This document shows, one piece after another, positions 8,634-17,743 of a DNA stretch of 56,895 nt. The notes below the pieces were generated by a model that worked only from the letters and a program-made list of their open reading frames with translations, was not told the DNA's origin and did not search any database. The DNA is from Pelagibacterium lacus (lineage in GTDB: Bacteria; Pseudomonadota; Alphaproteobacteria; Rhizobiales; Devosiaceae). Numbering within the stretch: position 1 is the first letter of the stretch; each line of letters opens with the position of its first letter. The position numbers and the translations under genes were made by a program. The DNA lies in contig NZ_QQNH01000018.1 of NCBI RefSeq assembly GCF_003345525.1, forward strand, positions 1 through 56,895, read 5' to 3'.

Positions 8634-10307
8634 ATGACCCGAAATGACAGCAAAAACGCCCTTCGCATCGCCATCCTCGGCGGAGGACCGCGCGGTCTGG
8701 CCGCCGCCGAAGCGCTGGCGGCGCAGGCCGCGCGCCAGAACCAGCCCATCGCCCTCACCATGATCGATGCCCAGGGCCTGTTCGGGTCCGGGCCCAATTA
8801 CGACCCCGGCCAGACCGAGATGAACCTGCTCAACATCCCCCTGCGGCTGATCGACATCCCCTGCCCCACCCATCCACACCCCAGCCCCCTGGCATTTTCC
8901 GCCTGGCTCCGCGACCGGCACGGCATCGACGATCCCGAGCATTATCCGGCCCGGAGCCATCTGGGCGGCTATTTCGCCCGGCGGTGGCGCAGCCTCGTCG
9001 ACACTGCTCCGCCCCAATTGTCGATCGAGACGGCGACCGCGACCGTCACAGACCTCACCCAAACCGCAACGGGCTGGATGGTCCATGCAGGCCACGCGCA
9101 ATTGGGCCCGTTCGACCGTGTGCTTCTCGCCCTGGGCCATCAGCACGCTGCCGATGGCCAGATCGAAAAATGGCAGGCCCATGCGCGCCGGACCCAGGCC
9201 GATTTCCTCCCCGCCTATCCCAGCGCACCGCTCTTGCAGGCGGCGCATCGATGGAGCGGCAGGACCATCGCCATCCGCGGGCTGGGGCTCTCGACCATCG
9301 ACGTTCTCCGGCTGCTGACCCTGGGGCTCGGCGGCCGGTTCGACGCGGAGAGGACCGGGCTGGTCTATCGCCCTTCGGGCCAGGAGCCGCGCGCCATCCT
9401 GCCCTTTTCCCGCGACGGCATCCCGCCCGCCCCAAAACCCGCCAGCGCCGAAATCGATGCCCTCTACGAGATCGGACCCGAGGCGGAGGCCCGGTTTGCC
9501 AGCGGCCTGGGCACCATCCTTTCCCGAGACATAGACGATCCCCTGAAGCCTCTCTCCGCGCTTCTCGCCGATATCGCCACGCCGATCGCCGGGCACCTGG
9601 GCATGGCGCGGGACGTGCTTTCGCACTGGCTGGCCATCGAAATCGATCCCGAGGCCCATCATCCGATCGAGAACCGACCGGCCGCGGAGATCATGGCGAC
9701 CTATCTTGCCATGGCCGAAAACCGCACGCCCCCTTCGCCCGGCTATCTCATCGGCCAGGTCTGGCGCAAGCTGCAGACGCCGCTGCGCAAGGCGTTCAAT
9801 CCCATATCGATCTCGGCCAGGACCGCCGAAAGCCTGGTGCGGTTCGATGAAGACCTCAAGCGCTTTTCCTATGGCCCGCCGCCCCAGGCGAACCGCCGGA
9901 TGCTGGCGCTGATCGCGGCCGGACTGCTCGATCTGCGCGCCGTCGAAGATCCCGACATCGTCCTTGTCGCCGACGGATGGCGCCTGAGCGGGGAGGAAAC
10001 CGATCTGGCGGCCAGCGTCATGATCGACGCCGTGCTGCCGCCGGGCGACCTCGCGGCGGTCGATATGCCCCTCATCGCGGCGCTGCGCGAACGCGGCCTC
10101 CTCGCCGCAGCCGGGGAAAGGCTTGGCATCGCTACCCGCCCCGATGGTACGGTGCTCGACAGGGACGGAAACGAGGTCGAGGGCTTGGCCGTGCTGGGAC
10201 GGATGGCGACCGGAAGCGTGATCGCGACCGATTCGGTGCATGACTGCTTCGGCGCCGCAGTGACGCGCTGGGCCGCCATGGCCGCACAGAACCCGGACGT
10301 TCGATAG
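8634..10307 (+). CDS. FAD/NAD(P)-binding protein of the COG4529/NAD_binding_9 type
   Basis: 557 residues. A Rossmann dinucleotide motif [13 protein letters not shown] is at about 17-29, followed by an FGSGPNYDP segment and later a [13 protein letters not shown] segment near the end, as in FAD/NAD(P)-binding proteins of unknown substrate. A soluble cytoplasmic flavoprotein is likely. The start could be 8634 or an in-frame ATG at 8601; neither has a strong ribosome site. It lies only 2 bp before the exonuclease gene, so it is probably co-transcribed with the exonuclease-ligase pair, which is not an obvious functional partner. I do not know its reaction. Confidence 0.8.
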   Translation: MTRNDSKNALRIAILGGGPRGLAAAEALAAQAARQNQPIALTMIDAQGLFGSGPNYDPGQTEMNLLNIPLRLIDIPCPTHPHPSPLAFSAWLRDRHGIDDPEHYPARSHLGGYFARRWRSLVDTAPPQLSIETATATVTDLTQTATGWMVHAGHAQLGPFDRVLLALGHQHAADGQIEKWQAHARRTQADFLPAYPSAPLLQAAHRWSGRTIAIRGLGLSTIDVLRLLTLGLGGRFDAERTGLVYRPSGQEPRAILPFSRDGIPPAPKPASAEIDALYEIGPEAEARFASGLGTILSRDIDDPLKPLSALLADIATPIAGHLGMARDVLSHWLAIEIDPEAHHPIENRPAAEIMATYLAMAENRTPPSPGYLIGQVWRKLQTPLRKAFNPISISARTAESLVRFDEDLKRFSYGPPPQANRRMLALIAAGLLDLRAVEDPDIVLVADGWRLSGEETDLAASVMIDAVLPPGDLAAVDMPLIAALRERGLLAAAGERLGIATRPDGTVLDRDGNEVEGLAVLGRMATGSVIATDSVHDCFGAAVTRWAAMAAQNPDVR

Positions 10308-10309
10308 CC

Positions 10310-11305
10310 ATGGCACAGATGCTCGACCGCAATCTCCATATCCGCAGCATCGACGCCTATATCGACCCGCTGCTGCCGCGCGAGCGCGCCATCATCACCC
10401 ATGGCCATGCCGATCACGCCCGGCCGGGCCACAGCAAGGTGCTCGCCACCCCCGATACCATCGCCATCATGCAGACCCGCTACGGCCCCGATTGCGCGGG
10501 CTCCTTCCAGCCGGTCGGCTTTGGCGAACCGGTGCGGATCGACGAGACGACCATCACGCTCTATCCGGCCGGCCATATCCTCGGCTCGGCCCAGGTGCTC
10601 ATCGAGCAGGGGGGCCTGCGCGTGGTGGTCACCGGCGACTACAAGCGCCTCCCCGACCGCACCGCCCAGCCGTTCGAACTGGTCGAATGCGACCTGCTGG
10701 TCACCGAAGCGACGTTTGGCCTGCCGGTGTTCCAGCACCCCGATCCGGCCGACGAGATCGGCCGGCTGCTCAAATCGCTGGCCGACCACCCGGCCCGCGC
10801 GCATGTGATCGGCGCCTATGCCCTGGGCAAGGCGCAAAGGGTGATCGCCCTGCTGCGGGAGGCGGGCTATGACCGGCCGATCTATCTGCATGGCGCCATG
10901 ATCCGGCTCTGCGCCCTTTACGAGGAACGCGGCATCCCCCTGGGCCCGCTGCGGTACGCGACCGAGGCGGACAAGGCGGAATTGGCCGGCGCCGTGGTCA
11001 TCGCCCCGCCCTCGGCCCTCAAGGACCGCTGGAGCCGCCGGCTGCCCGATCCCGTCCTCGCCATGGCCTCGGGCTGGATGAGCGTCAAGCAGCGCGCCCG
11101 CCAGCGCGGGGTGGAACTGCCCCTGGTCATCTCCGACCATGTGGACTGGCCCGAACTGACCCAGACCATCGCCGATTGCCGGGCCGAAACCGTCTGGGTC
11201 ACCCATGGGCGCGAGGATGCCCTGGTCTATTACTGCCGCCAGATGGGGCTGGCGGCCGAGCCGCTCAATATCCAGGGCTATGAAGACGAGGGCGAGGAGG
11301 AATGA
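10310..11305 (+). CDS. Ligase-associated DNA exonuclease (metallo-beta-lactamase/beta-CASP-like)
   Basis: 331 residues. The metal-binding HGHADHA motif is at residues 31-37, with later conserved blocks ([33 protein letters not shown]) characteristic of the ligase-associated, SNM1-like putative exonuclease family. It is followed by the ATP-dependent ligase with a 4-bp ATGA overlap, the classical neighbour of this family. Predicted role: trimming DNA ends before ligation in a repair pathway. The other two members of the usual four-gene set (Lhr-type helicase and ligase-associated phosphoesterase) are not next to it here. Confidence 0.9.
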   Translation: MAQMLDRNLHIRSIDAYIDPLLPRERAIITHGHADHARPGHSKVLATPDTIAIMQTRYGPDCAGSFQPVGFGEPVRIDETTITLYPAGHILGSAQVLIEQGGLRVVVTGDYKRLPDRTAQPFELVECDLLVTEATFGLPVFQHPDPADEIGRLLKSLADHPARAHVIGAYALGKAQRVIALLREAGYDRPIYLHGAMIRLCALYEERGIPLGPLRYATEADKAELAGAVVIAPPSALKDRWSRRLPDPVLAMASGWMSVKQRARQRGVELPLVISDHVDWPELTQTIADCRAETVWVTHGREDALVYYCRQMGLAAEPLNIQGYEDEGEEE

Positions 11306-12879
11306 AACGCTTCGCCCAATTGCTCGAAACCCTGGCCCTCACCCCCTCGCGCAACCGCAAGATCGAGGCCCTGGCCGAGTATTTTGCAACCACCCCGGAC
11401 CCCGATCGCGGCTATGCGCTGGCGGTGCTGACCGGAGCCCTGAGCTTTGCCCATATCAAGCCGGCCCGGCTCAAGGAGGTGGTGCTGGCCGAGGTCGATC
11501 CGCACCTTTTCGCCCTGAGCTATGACTATGTGGGCGATCTGGGGGAGACCATCGCGCTGATCTGGCCGCATACGGGCGGCACGCGCGCATTGCCGGCGCT
11601 GTCGGACCTCATCGAACTGCTCAACACCACCGCCAAGTCGGACGTCGCCGCGCTGATCACCGAGCTCCTGACCAGCGCCGCCATCAACGAGCGCTGGGCG
11701 CTGGTCAAGCTCGCGACCGGCGGCCTGCGGATCGGGATTTCCGAACGCCTCGCCAAGACGGCGCTCGCCGAGATGAGCGGCATCGACCTCAAGGAGATCG
11801 AGGAGATCTGGCACGGCATCAAGATGCCCTATGGCGCGCTGTTTTCCTGGCTTGAGGGGAAAAGCCCCAAGCCCGACATCCACCATACGGCCCGCTTCCA
11901 CCCTCTGATGCTCTCCAACCCGATCGACGAAGAACGCGATTTCGACCTGCTCGACCCCGCAGATTTTGCCGCCGAGTGGAAATGGGACGGCATCCGCGTG
12001 CAACTGATCCTCGGCGCGGGCGAAGTATCGCTGTTTTCGCGCACCGGGGAGGATATCGGCGCCGCCTTTCCCGATGTGACCGGAAGCGTCTTCGGGCGCG
12101 GGGTATTGGATGGGGAATTGCTGGTCGGCCACGCTCTCGTGCCCGCTCCGTTCAATGCCCTGCAGCAGCGCCTCAACCGCAAGACCGCCACCGAGCGGCT
12201 GATGGCCGAGCATCCCGGTTTCATCCGGGTCTATGACATGCTGTTCGATGGCGACGCCGATATCCGCGCGCTGCCCTGGTCCGAACGCCGCCAGCGGCTG
12301 GAGCACTTCTTTGCCTCTGGGGCGCAGACGCGGCTCGACCTCTCCGAGACGATCCCCTTTGCCGACTGGGCCCAACTGGGCGCCATCCGGCGGCGCGGGG
12401 CCGACGAGAACGGGCATGAGGGGGTGATGATCAAGCTCAGATCGGCCCCCTATGTCCCCGGCCGCCCCAAGGGCAATTGGTACAAATGGAAGCGCGACCC
12501 CAATCTGGTCGATGCCGTCCTGATGTATGCCCAGCGCGGGCACGGCAAGCGCTCGTCCTATTATTCCGATTTTACCTTCGGTGCGTGGCGCGGCACTGAA
12601 CTGGTGCCGATCGGCAAGGCCTATTTCGGCTTTACCGATGCCGAACTCAGGCAGCTCGACAAATGGGTGCGCACCCACACCATCCAGTCCTTCGGACCGG
12701 TGCGGGAAGTGGAGAAATCCCTGGTCTTCGAAGTGGCCTTCGACAGCGCCCAGCTCTCGACGCGCCACAAATCCGGCGTCGCCCTGCGCTTTCCCCGCAT
12801 CAACCGCATCCGCTGGGACAAGCCGGCCGGCGAAGCGGCGCAACTGGCCGAGGTCGAGGCGCTGATCCCCGCCACCTGA
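11302..12879 (+). CDS. ATP-dependent DNA ligase of the cisplatin-damage-response type
   Basis: 525 residues. An N-terminal helical DNA-binding domain (about 1-200) precedes the adenylation domain with the nucleophile motif KWDG at 227-230. Motif III (SRTGEDI), motif IV (LDGELL), motif V (GVMIKLR) and the OB-fold with WYKWKRD follow. This matches the bacterial ligase group partnered with the exonuclease upstream. It seals nicks using ATP, presumably in damage repair, in addition to the essential NAD+-dependent ligase encoded elsewhere. It ends a three-gene run (8634-12879). Confidence 0.92.
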   Translation: MKRFAQLLETLALTPSRNRKIEALAEYFATTPDPDRGYALAVLTGALSFAHIKPARLKEVVLAEVDPHLFALSYDYVGDLGETIALIWPHTGGTRALPALSDLIELLNTTAKSDVAALITELLTSAAINERWALVKLATGGLRIGISERLAKTALAEMSGIDLKEIEEIWHGIKMPYGALFSWLEGKSPKPDIHHTARFHPLMLSNPIDEERDFDLLDPADFAAEWKWDGIRVQLILGAGEVSLFSRTGEDIGAAFPDVTGSVFGRGVLDGELLVGHALVPAPFNALQQRLNRKTATERLMAEHPGFIRVYDMLFDGDADIRALPWSERRQRLEHFFASGAQTRLDLSETIPFADWAQLGAIRRRGADENGHEGVMIKLRSAPYVPGRPKGNWYKWKRDPNLVDAVLMYAQRGHGKRSSYYSDFTFGAWRGTELVPIGKAYFGFTDAELRQLDKWVRTHTIQSFGPVREVEKSLVFEVAFDSAQLSTRHKSGVALRFPRINRIRWDKPAGEAAQLAEVEALIPAT

Positions 12880-12887
12880 CGCACCAC

Positions 12888-13556
12888 CTATTGGTCGTCG
12901 AAGGTCGAGAACACAAGCGCGACACCGGGATCGCGGGCGATGCTGATCGGGGTGATGATCTCCTGACGCTGCACCAGCGCCCAGCATCCCTCCCGGTCGA
13001 GCCCCTCGGCCAGGCAATCGGGATGATCCTGCCAGCGCGAGAGGAAGATCTCGCGCCCCTCCGGCGTGTCGATGTCGAGATCGCCAAGACGCTCGACGTC
13101 GCCCAGATCGGTCCCAACCACCCCAAAGGCATAATAGGGCAGTTCGCTGCAATAGATCGCGTCCGCATCGAGACGGAAGAAATGGTCATAGGGCAGGCCG
13201 AGATAGGTCCGCGCCGCTTCCAGCGCCTTTGCCGCGTCCTTTTCGGCCAGATCAGCTATGCGATAGACCGCGTAATCACCCCCCACGCCCCTGGCGATGA
13301 AATCGGCAAGCGGCGTTTCGGTGACCACAGCACCGGCTTCCAGGACGGAGAATCCTTCCCCATCACTGTCGACGATTCCCATATGCGTGTAGCGGCTGCC
13401 CGTGGCAACGCGGATGGCGTGAGCCTGCGGTGTCCGCGATTCGAAAAACACCAGATCGCCGGCCCGCCAGTCGGAAAAATCCTCAACGGCCGCGGTGGCG
13501 CCGGCAAGCCCCACAAGAATCACGCACAGGCCGATGAGGCGCAAGATCGAACCCAT
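12888..13556 (-). CDS. Secreted YiiX/YaeF-like (peptidase C92) papain-like amidase
   Basis: 222 residues. An N-terminal hydrophobic signal or anchor (MGSILRLIGLCVILVGLAGA) precedes a permuted NlpC/P60-like fold. The conserved His58 is in YTHMGIV, and the nucleophile Cys136 is in IYCSELPYYAFG. The LRAGDLVFFES-like opening (residues 31-40) is also typical. Relatives are thought to act on lipids or cell-wall amide bonds, but no substrate is established here. The start at 13556 gives a clean signal sequence with GGAGAGG just upstream; an ATG at 13577 adds a seven-residue leader. It is alone, convergent with the ligase and downstream of catalase on the same strand. Confidence 0.82.
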   Translation of the reverse strand: MGSILRLIGLCVILVGLAGATAAVEDFSDWRAGDLVFFESRTPQAHAIRVATGSRYTHMGIVDSDGEGFSVLEAGAVVTETPLADFIARGVGGDYAVYRIADLAEKDAAKALEAARTYLGLPYDHFFRLDADAIYCSELPYYAFGVVGTDLGDVERLGDLDIDTPEGREIFLSRWQDHPDCLAEGLDREGCWALVQRQEIITPISIARDPGVALVFSTFDDQ

Positions 13557-13627
13557 TCCCTCTCCCGTCCCTAGCAAGCGGTCGAAGGGGATGACGTAGC
13601 GGCTGTTTTTGTCTGTTTGTTGGCATG

Positions 13628-13656
13628 CCGCGGCGCCGGATGAGCCGGGGCCGCGG
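13628..13656 (-). terminator. GC-rich stem-loop just after catalase
   Basis: A 12-bp stem with one mismatch (CCGCGGCGCCGG / CCGGGGCCGCGG) and a 5-nt loop lies 11 bp beyond the catalase stop. There is no T-run on the minus strand, so it may be a Rho-type or mRNA-stabilising hairpin rather than an intrinsic terminator. Confidence 0.35.
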
Positions 13657-13667
13657 GAATTCTTGGA

Positions 13668-15104
13668 TCAGGCCATGCCCAGGGCGGCGGCCACGCCGGC
13701 GCCATAGGCAGGATCGGCCTTGGTGCAGTTGTCGATATGCCGCTGCTTGATATGGGGCGCCGCATCGCCCATGGCCCGGGCGGTGTTGGCAAACAGCAAT
13801 TGCTGCTGGACCGGCGTCATCAGCCGGAAGAGATTGCCGGGCTGCTCGTAGTGATCGTCATCGGCATAGTGATCGAAACGATCGGCCGGCCCCTCGATTG
13901 CCAGGGCGGGCTCGGCATATTCCGGCTGGTTGTCCCAGATCCCCTGACTGTTCGGCTGGTAGGTCGTGGTGGCGCCCAGATTGCCGTCCGTGCGCATGGC
14001 CCCGTCGCGGTGGAAGCTGCGATAGGGGCAGCGCGGGGCGTTGACCGGGATATGATTGAAGTTAACCCCCAGCCGGTAGCGCTGCGCGTCGCCATAGGAG
14101 AACAGCCGGCCCTGCAGCATCCGGTCGGGCGAAAAGCCGATCCCGGGCACAATATTGGCCGGCGAGAACGCCGCCTGCTCGACCTCGGCGAAATAATTGT
14201 CCGGATAGCGGTTGAGCTCCATGACGCCGACCTCGATCAGCGGATAGTCGCCCTTGGGCCAGACCTTGGTGAGGTCGAACGGGTTGTGCTTGTGGGTGCG
14301 GGCCTGCTCCTCGGTCATCACCTGGATGAACAGCGTCCAGCGCGGATAGTCGCCCCGATCGATGGCCTCGAGCAGGTCGCGGCCGCTGCTTTCGCGGTCA
14401 TTGGCGACCACGGCGGCGGCTTCCTCGTCGGTGAAGTTCACGATGCCCTGCTGGGTGCGGAAATGGAACTTGACCCATACCCGTTCATTGGCCGCGTTGA
14501 TCATCGCGAAGGTATGGCTACCGAAGCCGTGCATATGGCGGAAATTGCTGGGGATGCCCCGATCCGACATGACGATGGTCACCTGGTGCAGGGCCTCGGG
14601 CAGCAGCGACCAGAAATCCCAGTTGTTGTCGGCCGAGCGCAAGCCGGTGCGCGGATCGCGCTTGACCGCATGGTTGAGGTCGGGGAACCGCATCGGGTCG
14701 CGGAAGAAGAACACCGGGGTATTGTTGCCCACGATGTCCCAATTGCCTTCTTCGGTATAGAACTTGACCGCAAAGCCCCGGATGTCGCGCTCGGCATCGG
14801 CCGCTCCGCGCTCGCCGGCCACGGTCGAGAAGCGCATGAACAGGTCGGTCTTCTTGCCGATTTCCGAAAAGATATTGGCCTTGGTGTAGCGCGTGATGTC
14901 GTGGGTCACGGTGAAGGAGCCATAGGCACCCCAACCCTTGGCATGCATGCGCCGCTCCGGAATGACCTCCCGGTCGAAATGCGCAAGCTTCTCGATCAGC
15001 CAGATGTCCTGCAGCAGGGCGGGCCCACGCGGACCCGCCGTCATCGTGTTGGTGTTGTCGGCCACGGGCGCGCCCGTGGCGTTGGTGAATTTGGGGTCGG
15101 TCAT
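13668..15104 (-). CDS. katA: Monofunctional heme catalase (small-subunit type)
   Basis: 478 residues, matching clade-3 catalases. Converts two H2O2 to water and oxygen. The distal His54 ([14 protein letters not shown]), the distal Asn in [13 protein letters not shown] (127-128) and the proximal heme-ligand Tyr336 in [14 protein letters not shown] are all present. No signal peptide is seen, so it is cytoplasmic. I saw no clear OxyR site upstream. The C-terminal end looks complete. It is transcribed alone, with 150 bp between it and mmsA. Confidence 0.95.
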   Translation of the reverse strand: MTDPKFTNATGAPVADNTNTMTAGPRGPALLQDIWLIEKLAHFDREVIPERRMHAKGWGAYGSFTVTHDITRYTKANIFSEIGKKTDLFMRFSTVAGERGAADAERDIRGFAVKFYTEEGNWDIVGNNTPVFFFRDPMRFPDLNHAVKRDPRTGLRSADNNWDFWSLLPEALHQVTIVMSDRGIPSNFRHMHGFGSHTFAMINAANERVWVKFHFRTQQGIVNFTDEEAAAVVANDRESSGRDLLEAIDRGDYPRWTLFIQVMTEEQARTHKHNPFDLTKVWPKGDYPLIEVGVMELNRYPDNYFAEVEQAAFSPANIVPGIGFSPDRMLQGRLFSYGDAQRYRLGVNFNHIPVNAPRCPYRSFHRDGAMRTDGNLGATTTYQPNSQGIWDNQPEYAEPALAIEGPADRFDHYADDDHYEQPGNLFRLMTPVQQQLLFANTARAMGDAAPHIKQRHIDNCTKADPAYGAGVAAALGMA

Positions 15105-15180
15105 GACCTGTCTGTGCTCCTACCTGTGAGGTTGCCGGATAAGGGCTCGGCTGGCGGCGAGATCGGCGCCCCCGCGCATG

Positions 15181-15206
15181 TCCGCCGGAAAGGTCTGCCC
15201 GGCGGA
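15181..15206. other. Inverted repeat in the catalase-mmsA gap
   Basis: TCCGCCGG / CCGGCGGA, a perfect 8-bp stem with a 10-nt loop, followed on the plus strand by CTTTTTG. Both flanking genes are on the minus strand, so the T-run is on the wrong side for ending mmsA. It could stop antisense transcription. Confidence 0.3.
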
Positions 15207-15254
15207 ACGCTTTTTGTCCATAGGCCTCGGAGCACGGCCGGCGCGAACCGCCGC

Positions 15255-16751
15255 TTATTCCATGGTCGGCATCGAGAACTGGGCGCCTTCCTTGATGCCC
15301 GACGGCCAGCGGGCGGTCACGGTCTTGGTCCGCGTCCAGAACTTGATCGAATCCGTGCCGTGCTGGTTGAGATCGCCGAAGGCCGACGCCTTCCAGCCGC
15401 CGAAGGAATGATAGGCCAGCGGGGTCGGAATGGGCACGTTGATGCCGACCATGCCGATATTGATGCGCGCCGCGAAATCGCGCGCCGTATCGCCATCGCG
15501 GGTGAAGATCGCGACGCCATTGCCATAGGCGTGCTTGAGCGGCAGGGCGATGGCCTCCTCGTAGGAAGCGGTGCGCACCACCGAGAGCACCGGCCCGAAG
15601 ATTTCCTCCCTGTAGATTTCCATGTCCGGCGTCACCCGGTCGAACAGCGTCCCACCGACGAAATAGCCGTTTTCATAGCCCTGGAGGGAGAAGCCGCGGC
15701 CGTCGACCACCACTTCGGCCCCTGCCGCGACGCCGCGCTCGACCAGCGTGTTGATGCGCTGCTTGGCGGCAAGGGTGATGACCGGGCCCATATCGGTGGC
15801 CGCATCGGTATAGGGGCCGACCTTGAGGCGCTCGACCTTGGGGGCGAGGGCCGCGACCAGGCGGTCGGCGGTCTCCTCGCCGACCGGAACGGCGACCGAG
15901 ATGGCCATGCAGCGCTCGCCCGCCGAGCCATAGCCGGAGCCGATCAGCGCATCGGCGGCCTTTTCGATATCGGCGTCGGGCATGACGATCATATGGTTCT
16001 TGGCGCCGCCAAACGCCTGCACCCGCTTGCCATGGGCGGCAGCGGTCGCATAGACGTGCCGCGCGATCGGGGTCGAGCCGACAAAGCTCACCCCGCCGAT
16101 CTCCTCATGGGCGAGGATGGCGTCGACCACCGCCTTGTCGCCATTGACCAGGTTGAGAATGCCGGCCGGCAGCCCGGCCTCCAGCATCAGTTCGGCCAGG
16201 CGCATGGGCACCGAGGGATCGCGCTCGGAGGGCTTGAGGATGAAGGCATTTCCCGCCGCGATGGCCGGGGCGAACATCCACAAGGGGATCATCGCCGGAA
16301 AATTGAACGGGGTGATGCCGGCGCCGATCCCCAGGGGCTGGCGCATGGAATACATGTCGATCCCCGGCCCGGCCCCTTCGGTGAATTCCCCCTTCTGCAG
16401 ATGCGGGATGCCGCAGACGAATTCGGCGACCTCCAGGCCGCGGATGATGTCGCCCCTGGAATCCTCGACGGTCTTGCCGTGCTCGGACGAGAGCAGTTCG
16501 GCCAGTTCGTCCATATGCTGGTTGATGAGCGCCACGAAGCGGAAGAACACCCGAGCCCGGCGCTGGGGATTGGTCGCCGCCCAGCCCGGCTGCGCGGCAG
16601 CGGCTGCGGCGATGGCCGCGTCGAGATCGGCCGGGCCGGCCAGCGCCACATGCGCGCTCACCTCGCCGGTGGCGGGATTGAACACCTCCCCCGTGCGGCC
16701 CGACTGGCCCGGAACATGGGTTCCATTTATGAAATGTCCGATGGTTTTCAT
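15255..16751 (-). CDS. mmsA: CoA-acylating methylmalonate-semialdehyde / malonate-semialdehyde dehydrogenase
   Basis: 498 residues. Oxidises (methyl)malonate semialdehyde with NAD+ and CoA to propionyl-CoA or acetyl-CoA, the last step of inositol catabolism (IolA) and of valine breakdown. The family is recognised by PFNFPAMIPLWM near 148, GGAKNHMIVMPDAD near 248 and the catalytic Cys281 in SAGERCMAISVAV. The ATG at 16751 has GGAG 8 nt upstream; an upstream ATG adds only four residues. It is divergent from a LysR gene, with a LysR-type box between, and no IolR-type site is visible. This suggests control separate from the iol operon 1.2 kb further on. Confidence 0.92.
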   Translation of the reverse strand: MKTIGHFINGTHVPGQSGRTGEVFNPATGEVSAHVALAGPADLDAAIAAAAAAQPGWAATNPQRRARVFFRFVALINQHMDELAELLSSEHGKTVEDSRGDIIRGLEVAEFVCGIPHLQKGEFTEGAGPGIDMYSMRQPLGIGAGITPFNFPAMIPLWMFAPAIAAGNAFILKPSERDPSVPMRLAELMLEAGLPAGILNLVNGDKAVVDAILAHEEIGGVSFVGSTPIARHVYATAAAHGKRVQAFGGAKNHMIVMPDADIEKAADALIGSGYGSAGERCMAISVAVPVGEETADRLVAALAPKVERLKVGPYTDAATDMGPVITLAAKQRINTLVERGVAAGAEVVVDGRGFSLQGYENGYFVGGTLFDRVTPDMEIYREEIFGPVLSVVRTASYEEAIALPLKHAYGNGVAIFTRDGDTARDFAARINIGMVGINVPIPTPLAYHSFGGWKASAFGDLNQHGTDSIKFWTRTKTVTARWPSGIKEGAQFSMPTME

Positions 16752-16820
16752 GCTGTGCTCCAATCCTGTCGGGGTCAGGATGAGCTTTCATTTCAGCACA
16801 AACAATGTCATAATATTCGC

Positions 16821-16837
16821 ATCTATTGTGCGTAGAT
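16821..16837. promoter_or_regulatory. Putative LysR-type operator between mmsA and lysR
   Basis: ATCTATTGTGCGTAGAT, an ATCTA-N7-TAGAT dyad containing T-N11-A, the common LysR-box pattern. It lies 13 bp before the LysR start and 70 bp before mmsA, the usual place for divergent control. Confidence 0.5.
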
Positions 16838-16849
16838 TATAGTTCAACC

Positions 16850-17743
16850 ATGAATTGGGACGATATCCGCATATTCCTCGCCGTTGCCCGGACCGGACAG
16901 ATGCTGGGCGCGGCGCGGCAATTGCGCCTCAATCACGCCACCGTGGCGCGGCGGGTCAGCGCGCTGGAAGCGGCGCTGGGGGCAACCCTGTTCACCCGCC
17001 GCACCAATGGCTGCGACCTCACCAGCGAAGGCGAAGCGCTGCTGACCCGGGCCGAACTGATGGAAACCGCGGCCCTGGGCGCCCGCGCCGATGTGGGCGA
17101 GAGCGACGCCGCGCTGTCGGGAACCGTCCGGATCGGCGCCCCCGACGGGTTCGGCGTCGCCTTCCTCGCCCCCAGGCTGGGAAAGCTGCGGCGGCTCTAT
17201 CCCCAGCTCCGCATCCAGCTTGTGCCGGTGCCGCGCAGCTTTTCGCTCTCCAAGCGCGAGGCCGATATCGCCATCACCACCGCCCGCCCGACCGAGGGGC
17301 GACTGGTGGCGCGCAAGCTCGTCGACTACCGCCTCGGGCTCTATGCATCGACCCTCTATGTCAAACAACGCGGCCTTCCGCAAAGCGTGGCCGATCTCAG
17401 GCATCATAGCCTGGTAGGCTATGTCGAGGATTTGATCTTCACCCCTTCGCTCGATTTCGCGCGCGAAATCTGGAAGGACTGGCAGGCCGATGTGGAAGTC
17501 TCGAGCGCCATCGGCCAGAGCGCGGCCGTGAGGGGCGGGGCCGGCATCGGCATCCTGCACGATTTCCTGGCCCGCGACGTGCCCGAACTGGTGGCCGTCC
17601 TGCCCGACCTTTCCATCGCGCGCAGCTATTGGACCGTGGTGCACGAGGACATGCGCGCCATACGGCGCGTCGGCGCCGTCGCCGACTTCATCGCCCAGGA
17701 GGTCTCGGCAGCCCGACAGGCCTTCACCCCGCTCAGAGCGTGA
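16850..17743 (+). CDS. LysR-family transcriptional regulator, likely controlling mmsA
   Basis: 297 residues. The N-terminal winged helix-turn-helix begins MNWDDIRIFLAVARTGQ, with the HTH at AARQLRLNHATVARRVSALEA-like residues 20-40. An effector-binding domain follows (LSGTVRIGAPDGFGVAFLAP onward). The family normally activates a divergent gene in response to a metabolite of that pathway; here that would be mmsA, with a semialdehyde or CoA-thioester intermediate as candidate inducer (inference). An ATG at 16826 in the same frame adds eight non-conserved residues. The 3' end overlaps the convergent dehydrogenase gene by 11 bp. Confidence 0.9.
   Translation: MNWDDIRIFLAVARTGQMLGAARQLRLNHATVARRVSALEAALGATLFTRRTNGCDLTSEGEALLTRAELMETAALGARADVGESDAALSGTVRIGAPDGFGVAFLAPRLGKLRRLYPQLRIQLVPVPRSFSLSKREADIAITTARPTEGRLVARKLVDYRLGLYASTLYVKQRGLPQSVADLRHHSLVGYVEDLIFTPSLDFAREIWKDWQADVEVSSAIGQSAAVRGGAGIGILHDFLARDVPELVAVLPDLSIARSYWTVVHEDMRAIRRVGAVADFIAQEVSAARQAFTPLRA

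Noticed and set aside
15181-15220. Intrinsic terminator for mmsA
   Set aside because: The stem is good but the T-run follows it on the plus strand, whereas mmsA is transcribed on the minus strand.
13737-16835. A plus-strand open frame of over 1000 codons antisense to catalase and mmsA
   Set aside because: It is a mirror frame of two strongly conserved minus-strand genes in high-GC DNA, with low-complexity, Gly/Arg/His/Asp-rich translation and no recognisable domain.
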